Source: Desulfobotulus mexicanus (GTDB lineage Bacteria; Desulfobacterota; Desulfobacteria; Desulfobacterales; ASO4-4). Taken from it: a DNA stretch of 64,000 bases. Of this stretch, positions 1-9,021 are shown one piece after another (position 1 is the stretch's first letter; every line of letters starts with the position of its first letter). The DNA lies in contig NZ_VDMB01000005.1 of NCBI RefSeq assembly GCF_006175995.1, forward strand, positions 154,497-218,496, written 5' to 3'. Under the pieces are notes generated by a model. It saw only the letters and a program-made list of their open reading frames with translations, made no database searches and was not told the origin of the DNA. The position numbers and the translations under genes are program-made.

Positions 1-62
1 GGCGGTAAGCAATCTTGAAATTATCAAGGTATATGCCGGTTAAGGTTCAGGAAAGGGATGTT

Positions 63-1616
63 TTGAAAAAAGAACTGATTGTGAATGTGGCACCGGGGGA
101 AACCCGGGTTGCCCTTCTTGAAAATGGTGTCCTTTCAGAGTTTTTTGTGGAGCGGGGGGAAGAAGAGAACATCACGGGCAGCATCTACAAAGGACGGGTG
201 CAGCGGGTACTGCCGGGAATGCAGGCCGCTTTTGTGGATATAGGGCTGAAGCAGGCTGCCTTTCTCTATGTGGATGACGTGATGCCGGACCCCTGCGGAC
301 TGGAAGTGCTGGATCCGGAAGATGAAACCGAAGGTCCTCCCCGCGCTTTGGGAAAGAATAACCGGGAAAGTCGCCACCGCATAGAAGCCCTTCTGAAGGA
401 AGGTCAGGAGCTCATGGTACAGGTGATCAAGGCTCCTGTTGGCACCAAGGGTGCCCGTATCACCACCCAGATATCACTTCCCGGCAGATTCCTTGTGCTT
501 ATGCCCACGGTTCCCCATGTGGGAGTCTCAAGGAAAATACTCTGTGATGAGGAAAGACAGCGGTTGAAGGATCTTGTGGAAGCCCACAGAAATCCTGAGC
601 ATGGCTATATTTTCCGTACGGCAGCCGAAGGCGTTGAATCCCCTTCCGTTTCAAGGGAAATGGATGTGCTGGACCGTCTCTGGGAGATGATTCAGGCCCG
701 ATACAAAAATCAGAAGGCATCGACACGTATTCACAGGGATCTTTCCGTAACCTTCCGCTCCCTCCGGGATCTGCTCACCCACGATGATGCCCGCCGTCTG
801 GTCATTGATTCCAGGGAAGGATGTGATGCGGTACGTCAGTTCCTTGGCAGAACCATGCCGGATCTGGAAGTGGATGTGCTTCATTATAGTGGCAAAGCAT
901 TGATTTTTGATGCATATAACATAGAAGCTGAAATACAGCGGGCGCTGAAGAAAAAGGTCTGGCTGAAATCCGGCGGCTACATTGTCATAGAGCAGACCGA
1001 AGCCCTTGTGGCCATTGATGTGAATACGGGCCGCTATGTGGGCAAGGAGAATTTTGAGGAAACCATTCTCCTCACCAACCTTGAAGCTGTCCGGGAAATT
1101 GCCCATCAGATCCGCCTTAGGAATCTCTGTGGTATTATCATTATTGATTTTATTGATATGGCCCGTCCGGCCAATCAGGACAGGGTTTATCAGGCATTCA
1201 GGGACGCGGTTCAGGCGGACAGGGTGAAAACCAATATCCTGCCCATGAGCGAACTGGGGCTTGTGCAGATGACCCGTAAAAGAACAAGAAAATCCCTTTC
1301 AAGGATTCTTTGCAGCAATTGCCCCTGCTGTGATGGCCGGGGCCATGTGGCTTCTCCTGTGACCTTATGTTTTCAGATTTACAGAGAGCTGCTGCGTCAT
1401 GCGGAAGATGCCCAGGGAGAGGGCTTCACCATTGTCTGCCACCCGGAAACCGCAGAAGAGATGCTCCGGGGTTCAAGGTCTCTGGTGGATATGGTGGAAA
1501 AGAAAACGGGTATGCAGGTATATGTGACGGCAGATCCGGCCTGCCATCCTGAGGAATTTGATATTGTTGAAAATCTTAAGGTGAAAACCAGAGCCGGCTC
1601 TGGAGAATCGGGTTGA
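63..1616 (+). CDS. rng: Ribonuclease G (RNase E/G family)
   Basis: Endoribonuclease of the RNase E/G family, which matures 16S rRNA 5' ends and takes part in mRNA decay in the cytoplasm. The protein (517 aa from the chosen start) opens with the family N-terminus (ELIVNVAPGETRVA), then an S1-type segment (IYKGRVQRVLPGMQAAFVDIG) and the DEAD-like nuclease core with VAIDVNTGRYVG and IIIDFIDM. The CPCCDGRGH stretch near residue 430 matches the zinc-link cysteine motif. There is no long RNase E-type C-terminal scaffold, so it resembles RNase G. The open frame reaches back to position 15, but the TTG at 63 has an AGGAAAGGG just upstream and gives the usual family start. A stop at 6-8 shows the gene is complete. 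Confidence 0.9.
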   Translation: MKKELIVNVAPGETRVALLENGVLSEFFVERGEEENITGSIYKGRVQRVLPGMQAAFVDIGLKQAAFLYVDDVMPDPCGLEVLDPEDETEGPPRALGKNNRESRHRIEALLKEGQELMVQVIKAPVGTKGARITTQISLPGRFLVLMPTVPHVGVSRKILCDEERQRLKDLVEAHRNPEHGYIFRTAAEGVESPSVSREMDVLDRLWEMIQARYKNQKASTRIHRDLSVTFRSLRDLLTHDDARRLVIDSREGCDAVRQFLGRTMPDLEVDVLHYSGKALIFDAYNIEAEIQRALKKKVWLKSGGYIVIEQTEALVAIDVNTGRYVGKENFEETILLTNLEAVREIAHQIRLRNLCGIIIIDFIDMARPANQDRVYQAFRDAVQADRVKTNILPMSELGLVQMTRKRTRKSLSRILCSNCPCCDGRGHVASPVTLCFQIYRELLRHAEDAQGEGFTIVCHPETAEEMLRGSRSLVDMVEKKTGMQVYVTADPACHPEEFDIVENLKVKTRAGSGESG

Positions 1617-1862
1617 CAGTCTCGGGGAAATATGATTCCCTGATGCGATTTGTCCAGAGCAGGGAAACCTGTTCCGGCAAGGGGTGTGATGGAAATCCTG
1701 TGTAAAAAAGGTACTTTTTCATAATATACAGGTCATTGCCCCATCTTGAAAGCTTGTGATCAGCATGCGGTCCTGTCATGGTTAAAGGTGTTTTTTCAGG
1801 ACAGGCAGCTTATAAAACCGTAACACAACAGCAGACCCATATGGTCTAAGGGATGTAAGATT

Positions 1863-1997
1863 ATGAAAAGAACATTTCAGCCAAGCCGCATCAAGCGGGC
1901 AAGAAACCATGGATTCCGTAAAAGAATGTCCACCACTGCGGGCCGTCGCATCGTCAAGGCCAGAAGAGCCAGAGGCCGTAAGCGTCTTTCTGCCTGA
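1863..1997 (+). CDS. rpmH: 50S ribosomal protein L34
   Basis: A 44-residue, strongly basic protein beginning MKRTFQPS and ending in an Arg/Lys-rich tail (GRKRLSA), the normal length and sequence of L34 of the large ribosomal subunit. GGGATG lies about 9 bases before the ATG. It heads the conserved rpmH-rnpA-yidD-yidC-jag-mnmE block that usually lies near the chromosome origin. The stop is followed by a 314-bp gap before rnpA, which is long for this operon. Confidence 0.95.
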   Translation: MKRTFQPSRIKRARNHGFRKRMSTTAGRRIVKARRARGRKRLSA

Positions 1998-2311
1998 AGA
2001 GGTTGGTTTTTCTGTATTATCTGGTTCTGCGCTGCCCTCAGGGCAGCCGCGGAAAAAAACTTGAATCGCAGTTTTTTTCTGTTCCATTCAAAAAAAGCAT
2101 CGGGTTGCTTCGGGATTTTTTAAAGAATATTCCCGGAGACAGGACTTGAAGAGTTACTGATAGATCAACACATTCGGCAAAGCTAATGATCTTAAGGTCT
2201 GTTGAGAAGATCAGGGTCTTTATCTGTATCGAGTGGAAAATGAACTTATTAGTATAAAAGGGCCCTGTAAAACAGACCAGTTTCCGAACCGGTCCCGGAT
2301 ACCCTGCTCTT
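1998..2311. other. Intergenic stretch between rpmH and rnpA
   Basis: No gene is supported here. There is a perfect small hairpin (GCTGCCC, 3-base loop, GGGCAGC) at 2031-2047, followed by an A-run rather than a T-run, so it is not a plus-strand terminator. The segment may hold a promoter or RNA leader for rnpA, but no convincing -35/-10 pair was found. Confidence 0.5.
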
Positions 2312-2734
2312 ATGAAAGGTACAGGCTTGCAGCGACGGGTAAAAAAGGGCTGTCATAGGAGAGCTGATTTGCAGGGATGTTTTACAAAGGCGGATCGCCT
2401 GCGAAAGCGGGGAATGTTTGTCCAGCTTTCAAAAACAGGCAACAAGGTGCATTCCCGTTATTTCCTTGCGCTGTTTTCCGGAAACGGTTTTTTCCGTCCC
2501 CGTGTGGGGATTACGGCTTCCAGAAAAGTTGGAAATGCTGTGAAAAGGAATCGTATCAAGCGGCTTGTTCGGGAATATTTTCGGACCCGGGGGAAAATGC
2601 AGATCACCGGCAGTCTCGATATTCACGTCATTGCCAAGCGAGAGGTGGTGGACCAGACTGCAGACCGTATTTTCTCGTCCCTTCAGGATCTGTTCGAAAA
2701 GATTGAGAGGAGATCGGGTGACCTAAGTGTTTAA
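2312..2734 (+). CDS. rnpA: Ribonuclease P protein component
   Basis: Protein subunit of RNase P, which with the RNA subunit trims the 5' leaders of pre-tRNAs. The 140-residue protein has the family signature around residues 73-92 ([19 protein letters not shown]) with the RNR core, preceded by a phenylalanine-rich strand ([13 protein letters not shown]) and [11 protein letters not shown]. It is slightly longer at the N-terminus than typical RnpA. It overlaps the yidD start by 8 bases, so the two genes are translationally linked. Confidence 0.93.
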   Translation: MKGTGLQRRVKKGCHRRADLQGCFTKADRLRKRGMFVQLSKTGNKVHSRYFLALFSGNGFFRPRVGITASRKVGNAVKRNRIKRLVREYFRTRGKMQITGSLDIHVIAKREVVDQTADRIFSSLQDLFEKIERRSGDLSV

Positions 2735-2939
2735 ACGTCTGATTCTGCTGCTGATCCGTATTTATCAGCTGATTCTGTCTCCCCTGCTGGGTCCCTCATG
2801 CCGGTTTTACCCCACCTGTTCGGCCTATGCTTATGAAGCGGTGCAGAAATATGGTGTTTTTCGGGGTGGCTGTATGGCCATCAAACGTCTTTTGAAATGT
2901 CATCCGTTCCATCCGGGCGGTGTGGACCCTGTACCCTGA
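2727..2939 (+). CDS. yidD: Membrane protein insertion efficiency factor YidD
   Basis: A 70-residue YidD homologue starting with GTG inside the end of rnpA. It carries the family core [18 protein letters not shown] with two conserved cysteines, then [19 protein letters not shown] and the PV ending. An amphipathic N-terminal helix ([13 protein letters not shown]) should lie on the inner face of the membrane. YidD assists YidC-dependent membrane insertion, and the gene sits in its usual place between rnpA and yidC. Confidence 0.94.
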   Translation: MFKRLILLLIRIYQLILSPLLGPSCRFYPTCSAYAYEAVQKYGVFRGGCMAIKRLLKCHPFHPGGVDPVP

Positions 2940-3069
2940 TTCGGGAGAGGTTCCTGCCGCCTTTTTGTATTGGTGACCGACAGGAAAGGTCTGTGCCGGT
3001 TTAACCATTTTCCGGTCCGCGTCTGGGTAGCGGGCACCCGCACACCCCTGGGAGTATTAGGAGTTACTC

Positions 3070-4704
3070 ATGGAGCAGTTTCGTTTTCTTGCAGCCATTG
3101 TCTTGTCTTTTCTGGTATTTATTGTCTGGAATTATTTTTTCATGCCTGAGCCGCCGCCTGTGGTGGAAAGGCCCCATGAAGTCGCTCATTCTGTACAGAA
3201 TGAGTCCTTTGCTCCGGGCATGGCAGCAACGCCAGCACCTGTCCCGCAGTCTTCAGCAGAGGAACCTTTACGGGCAGCCCGTTTGATCACGGTGGAAACG
3301 CCTCTTTATACGGCTGTTATTTCCGAAACAGGTGCTGCCTTTAAAGGGCTTTCCCTTAAAAATTACCGGGAGGGTTCGGAAAAGGGAAGCCCTGAAAAAC
3401 AGATTCTGGATCACAGCCTTGGGGCCAATTTTATACTTTCCATGGAAAGCAACAGCATTCCAGGCCTTGAAAATGCCATTTTTACGGGTCCGGAGCAGCA
3501 AAGGCATGTTTTGTCCGGCGCGGAAGGAAATCTGGTATTTTCCTGGACTTCTCCGGATGGCTTTGTGGTGGAAAAGCGCTATACCTTTTCTCCGGAAAGT
3601 TATCTTATAGCCTGTGACGTCCGTATCCGGAATACGGGCAGCCGGATTATTGCCGATCGCATGGGTTTTTCCCTGGTATCTCCGACCGCAGACAGAAGAG
3701 CCATCGGATTTGAAGGTCCCACGGTCTTTATTGACAGGGATGTGGAGCGTCTGAAAAATAAGGAAATACGCAAAAAGAGTCGTTACAACGGGGATGTCCG
3801 CTGGATGGCCATTCAGGACCGTTATTTTGCCACAGCCATTATTCCGGCCGTTGAAGAACCCTCTTCGGTGAATATTCTCATTGAGGGAGACAGGGCTTAC
3901 AGGGCTACCTACTTCACGGACACCTTTCATCTGACTCCAGGGGCGCTGCTGACAAAAAAGGCCTATTTTTACGCAGGCCCGAAGAGTGTGAGTGTGCTCA
4001 AGGATGCCGGATACGGTCTTCAGGCCCTTGTGGATTTTGGCTGGTTCGACATTCTTGCCCAACCCTGTCTCTGGCTTTTAAATAAGATTTATAATGTTAT
4101 ACCCAATTATGGGATAGCCATTATTCTTCTTACGGTATTTATAAAAATTATATTCTGGCCCCTGGGTAACAAGAGCTACAGGGCCATGAATGAGATGAAG
4201 AAACTACAGCCCCTGATGATGGAGCTCAGGGAAAAATACGGCAATGACAAGCAGAAGATGAATCAGGAAATCATGAATCTGTACCGGACTTACAAGGTAA
4301 ACCCCATGAGCGGCTGCCTTCCTCTGCTGGTACAGATGCCTATCTTTATTGCCCTTTACCGTATGCTGTATGAGGCCATCGAGCTGCGCCATGCGCCATT
4401 TATGGGATGGATACAGGATCTTTCCGCACCGGATCGTCTCTTTGATTTCGGTTTTTCCATTCCCTTCATGCAGGAACCCTATGGTATTCCCGTCCTGACC
4501 ATCATTATGGGCGCCACCATGTTTCTGCAGCAGAAAATGGCTCCTCCTGCAGGTGATCCCCTGCAGGCGAAAATTATGATGTTTTTGCCGTTGATCTTTA
4601 CGGTAATTTTCATCAATTTCCCCGCAGGCCTTGTTCTTTACTGGCTTGTGAACAACATCCTGTCCATTGCGCAGCAGTATTATATTATCAGGACCTCGAA
4701 ATAA
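3070..4704 (+). CDS. yidC: Membrane protein insertase YidC
   Basis: Inner-membrane insertase (544 aa) of the Gram-negative type. There is an N-terminal membrane anchor (residues ~5-25), a Pro-rich linker, a large periplasmic beta domain (~75-330) and the C-terminal 60KD_IMP domain with several membrane segments from about residue 340. The motifs NKSYRAMNEMKKLQPLM, PLLVQMPIFIALYRML and LVNNILSIAQQYYI are typical of the conserved core. The large periplasmic domain indicates a diderm cell. An AGGAGT lies just before the ATG. The jag start follows after 13 bases. Confidence 0.96.
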   Translation: MEQFRFLAAIVLSFLVFIVWNYFFMPEPPPVVERPHEVAHSVQNESFAPGMAATPAPVPQSSAEEPLRAARLITVETPLYTAVISETGAAFKGLSLKNYREGSEKGSPEKQILDHSLGANFILSMESNSIPGLENAIFTGPEQQRHVLSGAEGNLVFSWTSPDGFVVEKRYTFSPESYLIACDVRIRNTGSRIIADRMGFSLVSPTADRRAIGFEGPTVFIDRDVERLKNKEIRKKSRYNGDVRWMAIQDRYFATAIIPAVEEPSSVNILIEGDRAYRATYFTDTFHLTPGALLTKKAYFYAGPKSVSVLKDAGYGLQALVDFGWFDILAQPCLWLLNKIYNVIPNYGIAIILLTVFIKIIFWPLGNKSYRAMNEMKKLQPLMMELREKYGNDKQKMNQEIMNLYRTYKVNPMSGCLPLLVQMPIFIALYRMLYEAIELRHAPFMGWIQDLSAPDRLFDFGFSIPFMQEPYGIPVLTIIMGATMFLQQKMAPPAGDPLQAKIMMFLPLIFTVIFINFPAGLVLYWLVNNILSIAQQYYIIRTSK

Positions 4705-4717
4705 TGGGGGAGAGGGC

Positions 4718-5881
4718 ATGAATACCACAGTAGAATATGAAGGTAAAAGCGTGGAAGACGCCCTGGAAAATGCCAGCAGGAAGCTGAAGCTTTCCAAGGA
4801 TAAAATTCACTACGATGTTATTTCCTATGGTTCCACGGGTATTTTTGGGCTGGTTGGGGTAAAAAAAGCAAAAATCCGCGTTAACCTTTCCCAGGGAAAA
4901 GATGGCGGTTCCGCAGAATCCGATCGTAAGGTCAGTGCATCCTCCCTTGTGGATGAAGCCTTTGGCTCCGTGCAGAAGGGTGCTGCACCGCAGGAGAAAA
5001 AAAATAATGGTGGTGACAGATCTCAGCGCCCCCAGGGAAAGAAAAAGCAGGACTCGAGGGAAACCGTTAAAGAAGTACAGGCAGAGCCCGAGGCCATTAG
5101 GAGCCAGGAAACGCTTCCTGAAGAAAAAATGGTATCTTCATCAGCAATGGAAGAGGAAAGCTCCGGCGGTCCCCTTGATCCTCCGGTGATGGAAAAGAGT
5201 TCCCGTTCACGCTCCCGGTCTGCCAGATCAAAAAACAGCCGTGGTAATGGCAGAAAACCTGCGATATCCTCAGGCACATCCGTAAAAAGTAAGGATGAAG
5301 AAGAGGCTTTATCTGTCACTCTGCCGGAATCCGAGGAAGATGGCTTTTCTGAAGTTGCAGAAGAAAACCCGGCGCCCGTTGAAGTGACGCCGGAAATGAT
5401 TGCCCGGGGCCGTGAAATTCTCGAAAAGATACTTCCCTATATCAGTGAGGATGTCACCATACGGGAAGAGGTGTCTCCGGGCCGCATTCTTTTCAACCTT
5501 GATGGGGGTAATCCCGCCATCATCATTGGCAAGCGGGGCCAGACTCTGGAAGCCATACAGTATGTGGTGGATAAAATTGTCAACCGGGACGCCGAAGGGC
5601 GGGTCCGTGTCCAGATGGATGTGGAAGGGTATATTGAAACCCGCAAAGAGCACCTTCAGCAACTGGCCCTGAAACAGGCGGAAAAGGCAAGACGTACGGG
5701 CAAGCCTGCCACCATAGGCCAGATGAATGCCCATGACCGCAGGATTATCCACCTTGCCTTAAAAGATGACCGGGCTGTCCGCACCCAGAGTGTGGGGGAG
5801 GGCTACTACCGAAGGCTGGTAATTTTTCCGAAAAAAGTCCGACGTCGCAGATCCGATGGAAACGGGAGCGAAGAAAGCTGA
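4718..5881 (+). CDS. jag: RNA-binding protein Jag/KhpB (Jag-N, KH, R3H)
   Basis: A 387-residue protein starting at ATG 4718, with GGGGGAGAGG upstream; the open frame extends further back but into yidC. It has an N-terminal Jag domain (residues ~3-50, with YGSTGIFGLVGVKKAKI), a long low-complexity acidic/serine-rich linker (~60-230), a KH domain with the GxxG loop IIGKRGQ (~267-280), and a C-terminal R3H domain (MNAHDRRIIHLALKDD). KhpB/Jag proteins bind RNA and affect cell envelope functions, and they are commonly encoded next to yidC. The linker is long compared with Firmicute Jag. Confidence 0.93.
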   Translation: MNTTVEYEGKSVEDALENASRKLKLSKDKIHYDVISYGSTGIFGLVGVKKAKIRVNLSQGKDGGSAESDRKVSASSLVDEAFGSVQKGAAPQEKKNNGGDRSQRPQGKKKQDSRETVKEVQAEPEAIRSQETLPEEKMVSSSAMEEESSGGPLDPPVMEKSSRSRSRSARSKNSRGNGRKPAISSGTSVKSKDEEEALSVTLPESEEDGFSEVAEENPAPVEVTPEMIARGREILEKILPYISEDVTIREEVSPGRILFNLDGGNPAIIIGKRGQTLEAIQYVVDKIVNRDAEGRVRVQMDVEGYIETRKEHLQQLALKQAEKARRTGKPATIGQMNAHDRRIIHLALKDDRAVRTQSVGEGYYRRLVIFPKKVRRRRSDGNGSEES

Positions 5882-5921
5882 AAAGCGGTTATCCACTGCT
5901 GGTACAAAATCAGTTTTGAGA

Positions 5922-5959
5922 AAGTACCGCTCCTCTTCACATGGAGCGGTACTTTTTTT
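5922..5959 (+). terminator. Rho-independent terminator after jag
   Basis: Perfect 12-bp stem: AAGTACCGCTCC at 5922-5933 pairs with GGAGCGGTACTT at 5943-5954, with a 9-base loop and a following T-run. It ends the rpmH-jag transcription unit only about 35 bp before mnmE, so mnmE needs readthrough or a promoter in this short gap. Confidence 0.9.
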
Positions 5960-5993
5960 ATTGGCGGGTACAAATGGAGACAGGAAAAAAGAT

Positions 5994-7388
5994 ATGCCTC
6001 TGGACAATACAGAAACCATTGCCGCCATCGCTACCCCACCGGGTACCGGAGGTATAGGCATCATAAGAATTTCCGGACCTGCATCCATAGCCATTGCCTG
6101 TAGCCTGTTCCACAGAAAAGGTATTGCAGGTCCTGCGGCTCCCCATGATCTTATTTCTCACCGTCTGACCCTTGGACATATATGCGATCCCACCGGTGGG
6201 GAAATTCTGGATGAGGTGCTGGTGGTGGCCATGCGGTCCCCCAGGTCTTTTACAGGAGAAGACGTGGTTGAAATCCAGGCCCATGGAGGCCCCTGGCTAC
6301 TCCGCAGCATACTTGCTCTGGTGCTTGATCAGGGAGCCCGTCTGGCTGACCCCGGAGAATTTACCCGCCGTGCCTTCCTCTCTGGCCGCATGGATCTCAC
6401 CCAGGCCGAAGGGATGATGGATTTGATTGAGGCCAGAACCTCAGCAGCCAGAAAAATGGGTTCCGCCCTTCTCCGGGGAGAGCTGGGAATGGAGGTTACC
6501 CGTCTCAGGGAAGCCCTGCTGGAGCTTGCCACTCGCATGGCAGCGGAAATAGATTTCCCCGAAGATGTGGGGGATCTTGTAGATACGGAACAGGTGCTGC
6601 GGGATCTGCAGGAAAACTTTTTGCCGGAGCTTCGCCGTTTCATCCGCATGGGTGAAAACGGAGTCCGCCTCAGGGAGGGCTTGCGCATTGTGATTGCCGG
6701 CCTTCCCAATGCTGGAAAATCTTCTGTCATGAACCGTTTGCTGGCCATGGACCGTTCCATTGTCACGGATATTCCAGGCACCACAAGGGATCTTGTGGAA
6801 GAACCACTGAACCTTGCGGGGCTTCCCTTTGTTCTGACGGATACTGCAGGTATTCGGGATTCTTCCGATCCCATAGAAAAAATGGGTGTGGAGCGGGCCA
6901 TGGAAAGCATCCGGAATGCGGATTGCGTACTTCTGGTTATGGATGCCCTGCGGGGAGCTGATAAAGAAATCTGCGGACTTGAAGAGACCATTCGTTCCTG
7001 TCCCTATCTGCTTGTACTGAATAAATCAGATCTTGTGGATGACTGTGATGCCATTGCCATTCCATCTTCATGGAGACCTGTTGCCCGTCTTTCCCTTTGT
7101 GCACGTACCGGGGAAGGAATGGATTCCTTGAGAAAGGCTCTGGCAGAGTTTGCTGGTTTTTCTGAGGTGCAGCATGCGGCCCTGCCCAACCTGAGACACA
7201 GGGCAGCCTTTGAAAAGGCCATGGAGGCCCTTGAAAGGGTTCATGGGGGCATACTGGCCGGTCATTTCTGGGATCTTTTATCTGTGGATCTGAATGCGGC
7301 CATTCAGGAGTTTGGAAATATTTTGGGGGAAAATGCAGATCCGGATTTGCTGGACAGGATTTTTTCCGGATTTTGTATTGGCAAGTAA
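5994..7388 (+). CDS. mnmE: tRNA uridine-5-carboxymethylaminomethyl modification GTPase MnmE
   Basis: GTPase of 464 aa that with MnmG modifies the wobble uridine of certain tRNAs. The N-terminal folate-binding domain begins TETIAAIATPPGTGGIGIIRISG. The G domain inserted in the helical region shows GLPNAGKS (G1), IPGTTRD (G2), DTAGI (G3) and NKSD (G4). The C-terminus ends FCIGK with the catalytic cysteine. The ATG at 5994 matches the family start; the frame upstream of it overlaps the jag terminator and was not used. mnmE following jag is the usual order in this block. Confidence 0.96.
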   Translation: MPLDNTETIAAIATPPGTGGIGIIRISGPASIAIACSLFHRKGIAGPAAPHDLISHRLTLGHICDPTGGEILDEVLVVAMRSPRSFTGEDVVEIQAHGGPWLLRSILALVLDQGARLADPGEFTRRAFLSGRMDLTQAEGMMDLIEARTSAARKMGSALLRGELGMEVTRLREALLELATRMAAEIDFPEDVGDLVDTEQVLRDLQENFLPELRRFIRMGENGVRLREGLRIVIAGLPNAGKSSVMNRLLAMDRSIVTDIPGTTRDLVEEPLNLAGLPFVLTDTAGIRDSSDPIEKMGVERAMESIRNADCVLLVMDALRGADKEICGLEETIRSCPYLLVLNKSDLVDDCDAIAIPSSWRPVARLSLCARTGEGMDSLRKALAEFAGFSEVQHAALPNLRHRAAFEKAMEALERVHGGILAGHFWDLLSVDLNAAIQEFGNILGENADPDLLDRIFSGFCIGK

Positions 7389-7492
7389 CTTTTTCTTATG
7401 TAAAAAGCAGACAATAATTTTTTTTCTTAACAAAGATTTCTGACATTACAGTCATCAATCTGCTTGAAAAAGCGGTTTTCATGGAGGTCGAA

Positions 7493-7825
7493 ATGACAAA
7501 AATCCCCCGGGAAATCAAACGAGAACTGGAGCATAAGCGCCTTGCCAAAACCAGCACGGCAATAGCTGGTCTGGCTGCTGCGGCATCTGCTGGGGCTGGA
7601 GTGGCTGCAGCAACAGCGGCTCCTACGGGCATGGCTGCTCTGGGTGTGGCCCTTAAAATTTCCAGTGCGCCTTTTATTGTTACGGCTGCTCCCCTTTTTG
7701 CAGGAGTGGCCGTTGCCGCAGGAACTACCGCAGGGCTCATACGGTTTTATTCATGGTACAAGGAACGACAGGAAGAATCTTTGGGAGAAGGTTCAGATAA
7801 TGGTCAGCAGAATCTTCTGGAATAG
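7493..7825 (+). CDS. Small Ala/Gly-rich membrane protein of unknown function
   Basis: A 110-residue protein I do not recognise. It has a charged N-terminus (IPREIKRELEHKRLAK), two hydrophobic Ala/Gly-rich stretches (~20-50 and ~62-85) that could form a membrane hairpin, and a polar tail (WYKERQEESLGEG). GGAGGT sits 5 bases before the ATG at 7493, which favours this over the ATG at 7481. It lies 72 bp upstream of the ParA-like gene on the same strand, so the two may be co-transcribed. No function should be assigned. Confidence 0.7.
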   Translation: MTKIPREIKRELEHKRLAKTSTAIAGLAAAASAGAGVAAATAAPTGMAALGVALKISSAPFIVTAAPLFAGVAVAAGTTAGLIRFYSWYKERQEESLGEGSDNGQQNLLE

Positions 7826-7897
7826 ACTCGGAGGCAGAGGTCTTTTATATGCTGAACTTCTTCCCTTTGAATGACGCAGAATACAAGGATAAATCCA

Positions 7898-8800
7898 ATG
7901 GCAAAAATGATTGGTATTTACAATAACAAAGGGGGAGTCGGTAAAACAACTCTGGCACTCTTTCTTGCAGATTTTCTGTCGTCGGTCACCATTAAGGGGA
8001 AAAAATCCAGGGTGCTGGTTATTGATTTTGATCCTCAGGCTTCCTGCTGTAATGCCATACTTGGTCCGGAAAAGGTTGGTGGTCTCAGGGAAACAGGGAA
8101 AACCCTTCCCCACGCCCTGAAGGGCAGGCGAGAAGGACAATCCGAGACTGATCTTCTGGAATACATTTTCACAAGAAAAGAAAATCTCCGGTCAAAAACA
8201 AAAAAAACAAGACTTGGTAATCTGGATGTCATTGTATCCGAGGCCGAGCTGGCTCTGGCCTTTGAAGAATCCGCATCCATGGAAGATGTCATGGAGATGG
8301 CTTCATGGATAAAAGCCTCCCTTTCGAAGCACTACGATTTCATCTTTGTAGACCTGCCGGGGAGCCTGTCCAAAAGAAACGGCTTTTCTCTGATTGGTGC
8401 CTTTCTGGCGGATTATTTTCTTGTCCCCATAGAACCCAACAGAATTAATATCAATGCCATTCCCCTGACCCTCAAAATGCTCAATGACATCAGGGGTTGG
8501 CGGGGAAACAAAAAACCGTTCAAGCTGCTGGGTTTTGTTCTGAACAAAGCGGACAGAAGAACACGGCAGTACAAGCTTCATAAAGATGAGCTTGTACATT
8601 ATGCTGGTGTGGCTTCGTGTAAAATCTATGAGAATATCCTCCCCCCCACCCCTAAGCTTTCCAATGCAACGGATGATTCCATTCAGTTCATTACCCTCTC
8701 CGAACGATACGACACCTATTATACCCATGTAAAAAAACTGGTGCTGGAAGTCATCGATGACCTGGGTTTTTCAGTGAAGGCAAAACAGGAAAAACCTTAG
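7898..8800 (+). CDS. ParA-family ATPase (orphan)
   Basis: A 300-residue ParA/MinD-type ATPase with the deviant Walker A KGGVGKTT near the N-terminus (signature lysine at residue ~10), a Walker A' VLVIDFDPQ, and FIFVDLPGS as switch/Walker B. The start is ATG 7898 with AAGGAT upstream. It is divergent from Soj-type chromosomal ParA, with an insertion (~55-100, LPHALKGRREG) and a C-terminal extension. No ParB gene adjoins it, but three parS sites lie 1.8 kb downstream. It could act in positioning of DNA or of protein cargo; which one cannot be told from sequence. Confidence 0.85.
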   Translation: MAKMIGIYNNKGGVGKTTLALFLADFLSSVTIKGKKSRVLVIDFDPQASCCNAILGPEKVGGLRETGKTLPHALKGRREGQSETDLLEYIFTRKENLRSKTKKTRLGNLDVIVSEAELALAFEESASMEDVMEMASWIKASLSKHYDFIFVDLPGSLSKRNGFSLIGAFLADYFLVPIEPNRININAIPLTLKMLNDIRGWRGNKKPFKLLGFVLNKADRRTRQYKLHKDELVHYAGVASCKIYENILPPTPKLSNATDDSIQFITLSERYDTYYTHVKKLVLEVIDDLGFSVKAKQEKP

Positions 8801-8831
8801 CTTCTGAGTAACTTCAAAAGTTACTCAGAAG
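8801..8831. repeat. Perfect inverted repeat after the ParA-like gene
   Basis: CTTCTGAGTAACTT at 8801-8814 is perfectly repeated in inverse at 8818-8831, leaving a 3-base loop. It starts directly after the stop codon. There is no T-run on either side, so it is either a Rho-assisted transcript end or 3' stabiliser, or a protein-binding palindrome. Confidence 0.7.
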
Positions 8832-9021
8832 TTACAAACGGTAATCGGTATTTTTAAACTCCCTTAGAATACCCCCTGAAGATGTATTTTGACATGGGAT
8901 CAATATGAGGTACTTTTCCCCCATGGCAGCATGTCTGATGATCTGAAACTGGAATTCTTGGTGGCCTATATAAAATGCTCTCCGTGGCATTTTTTAACAG
9001 TACTGGAAGGAATGGGTTTTT

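Noticed and set aside
3268..4062. A 264-codon minus-strand open frame opposite yidC
   Set aside because: Antisense shadow of a well-conserved gene, with no ribosome site.
5889..5897. TTATCCACT, close to a DnaA box
   Set aside because: One box with a mismatch, no cluster and no AT-rich unwinding region, so no replication origin is called even though the rpmH-mnmE block and parS sites suggest that one is not far away.
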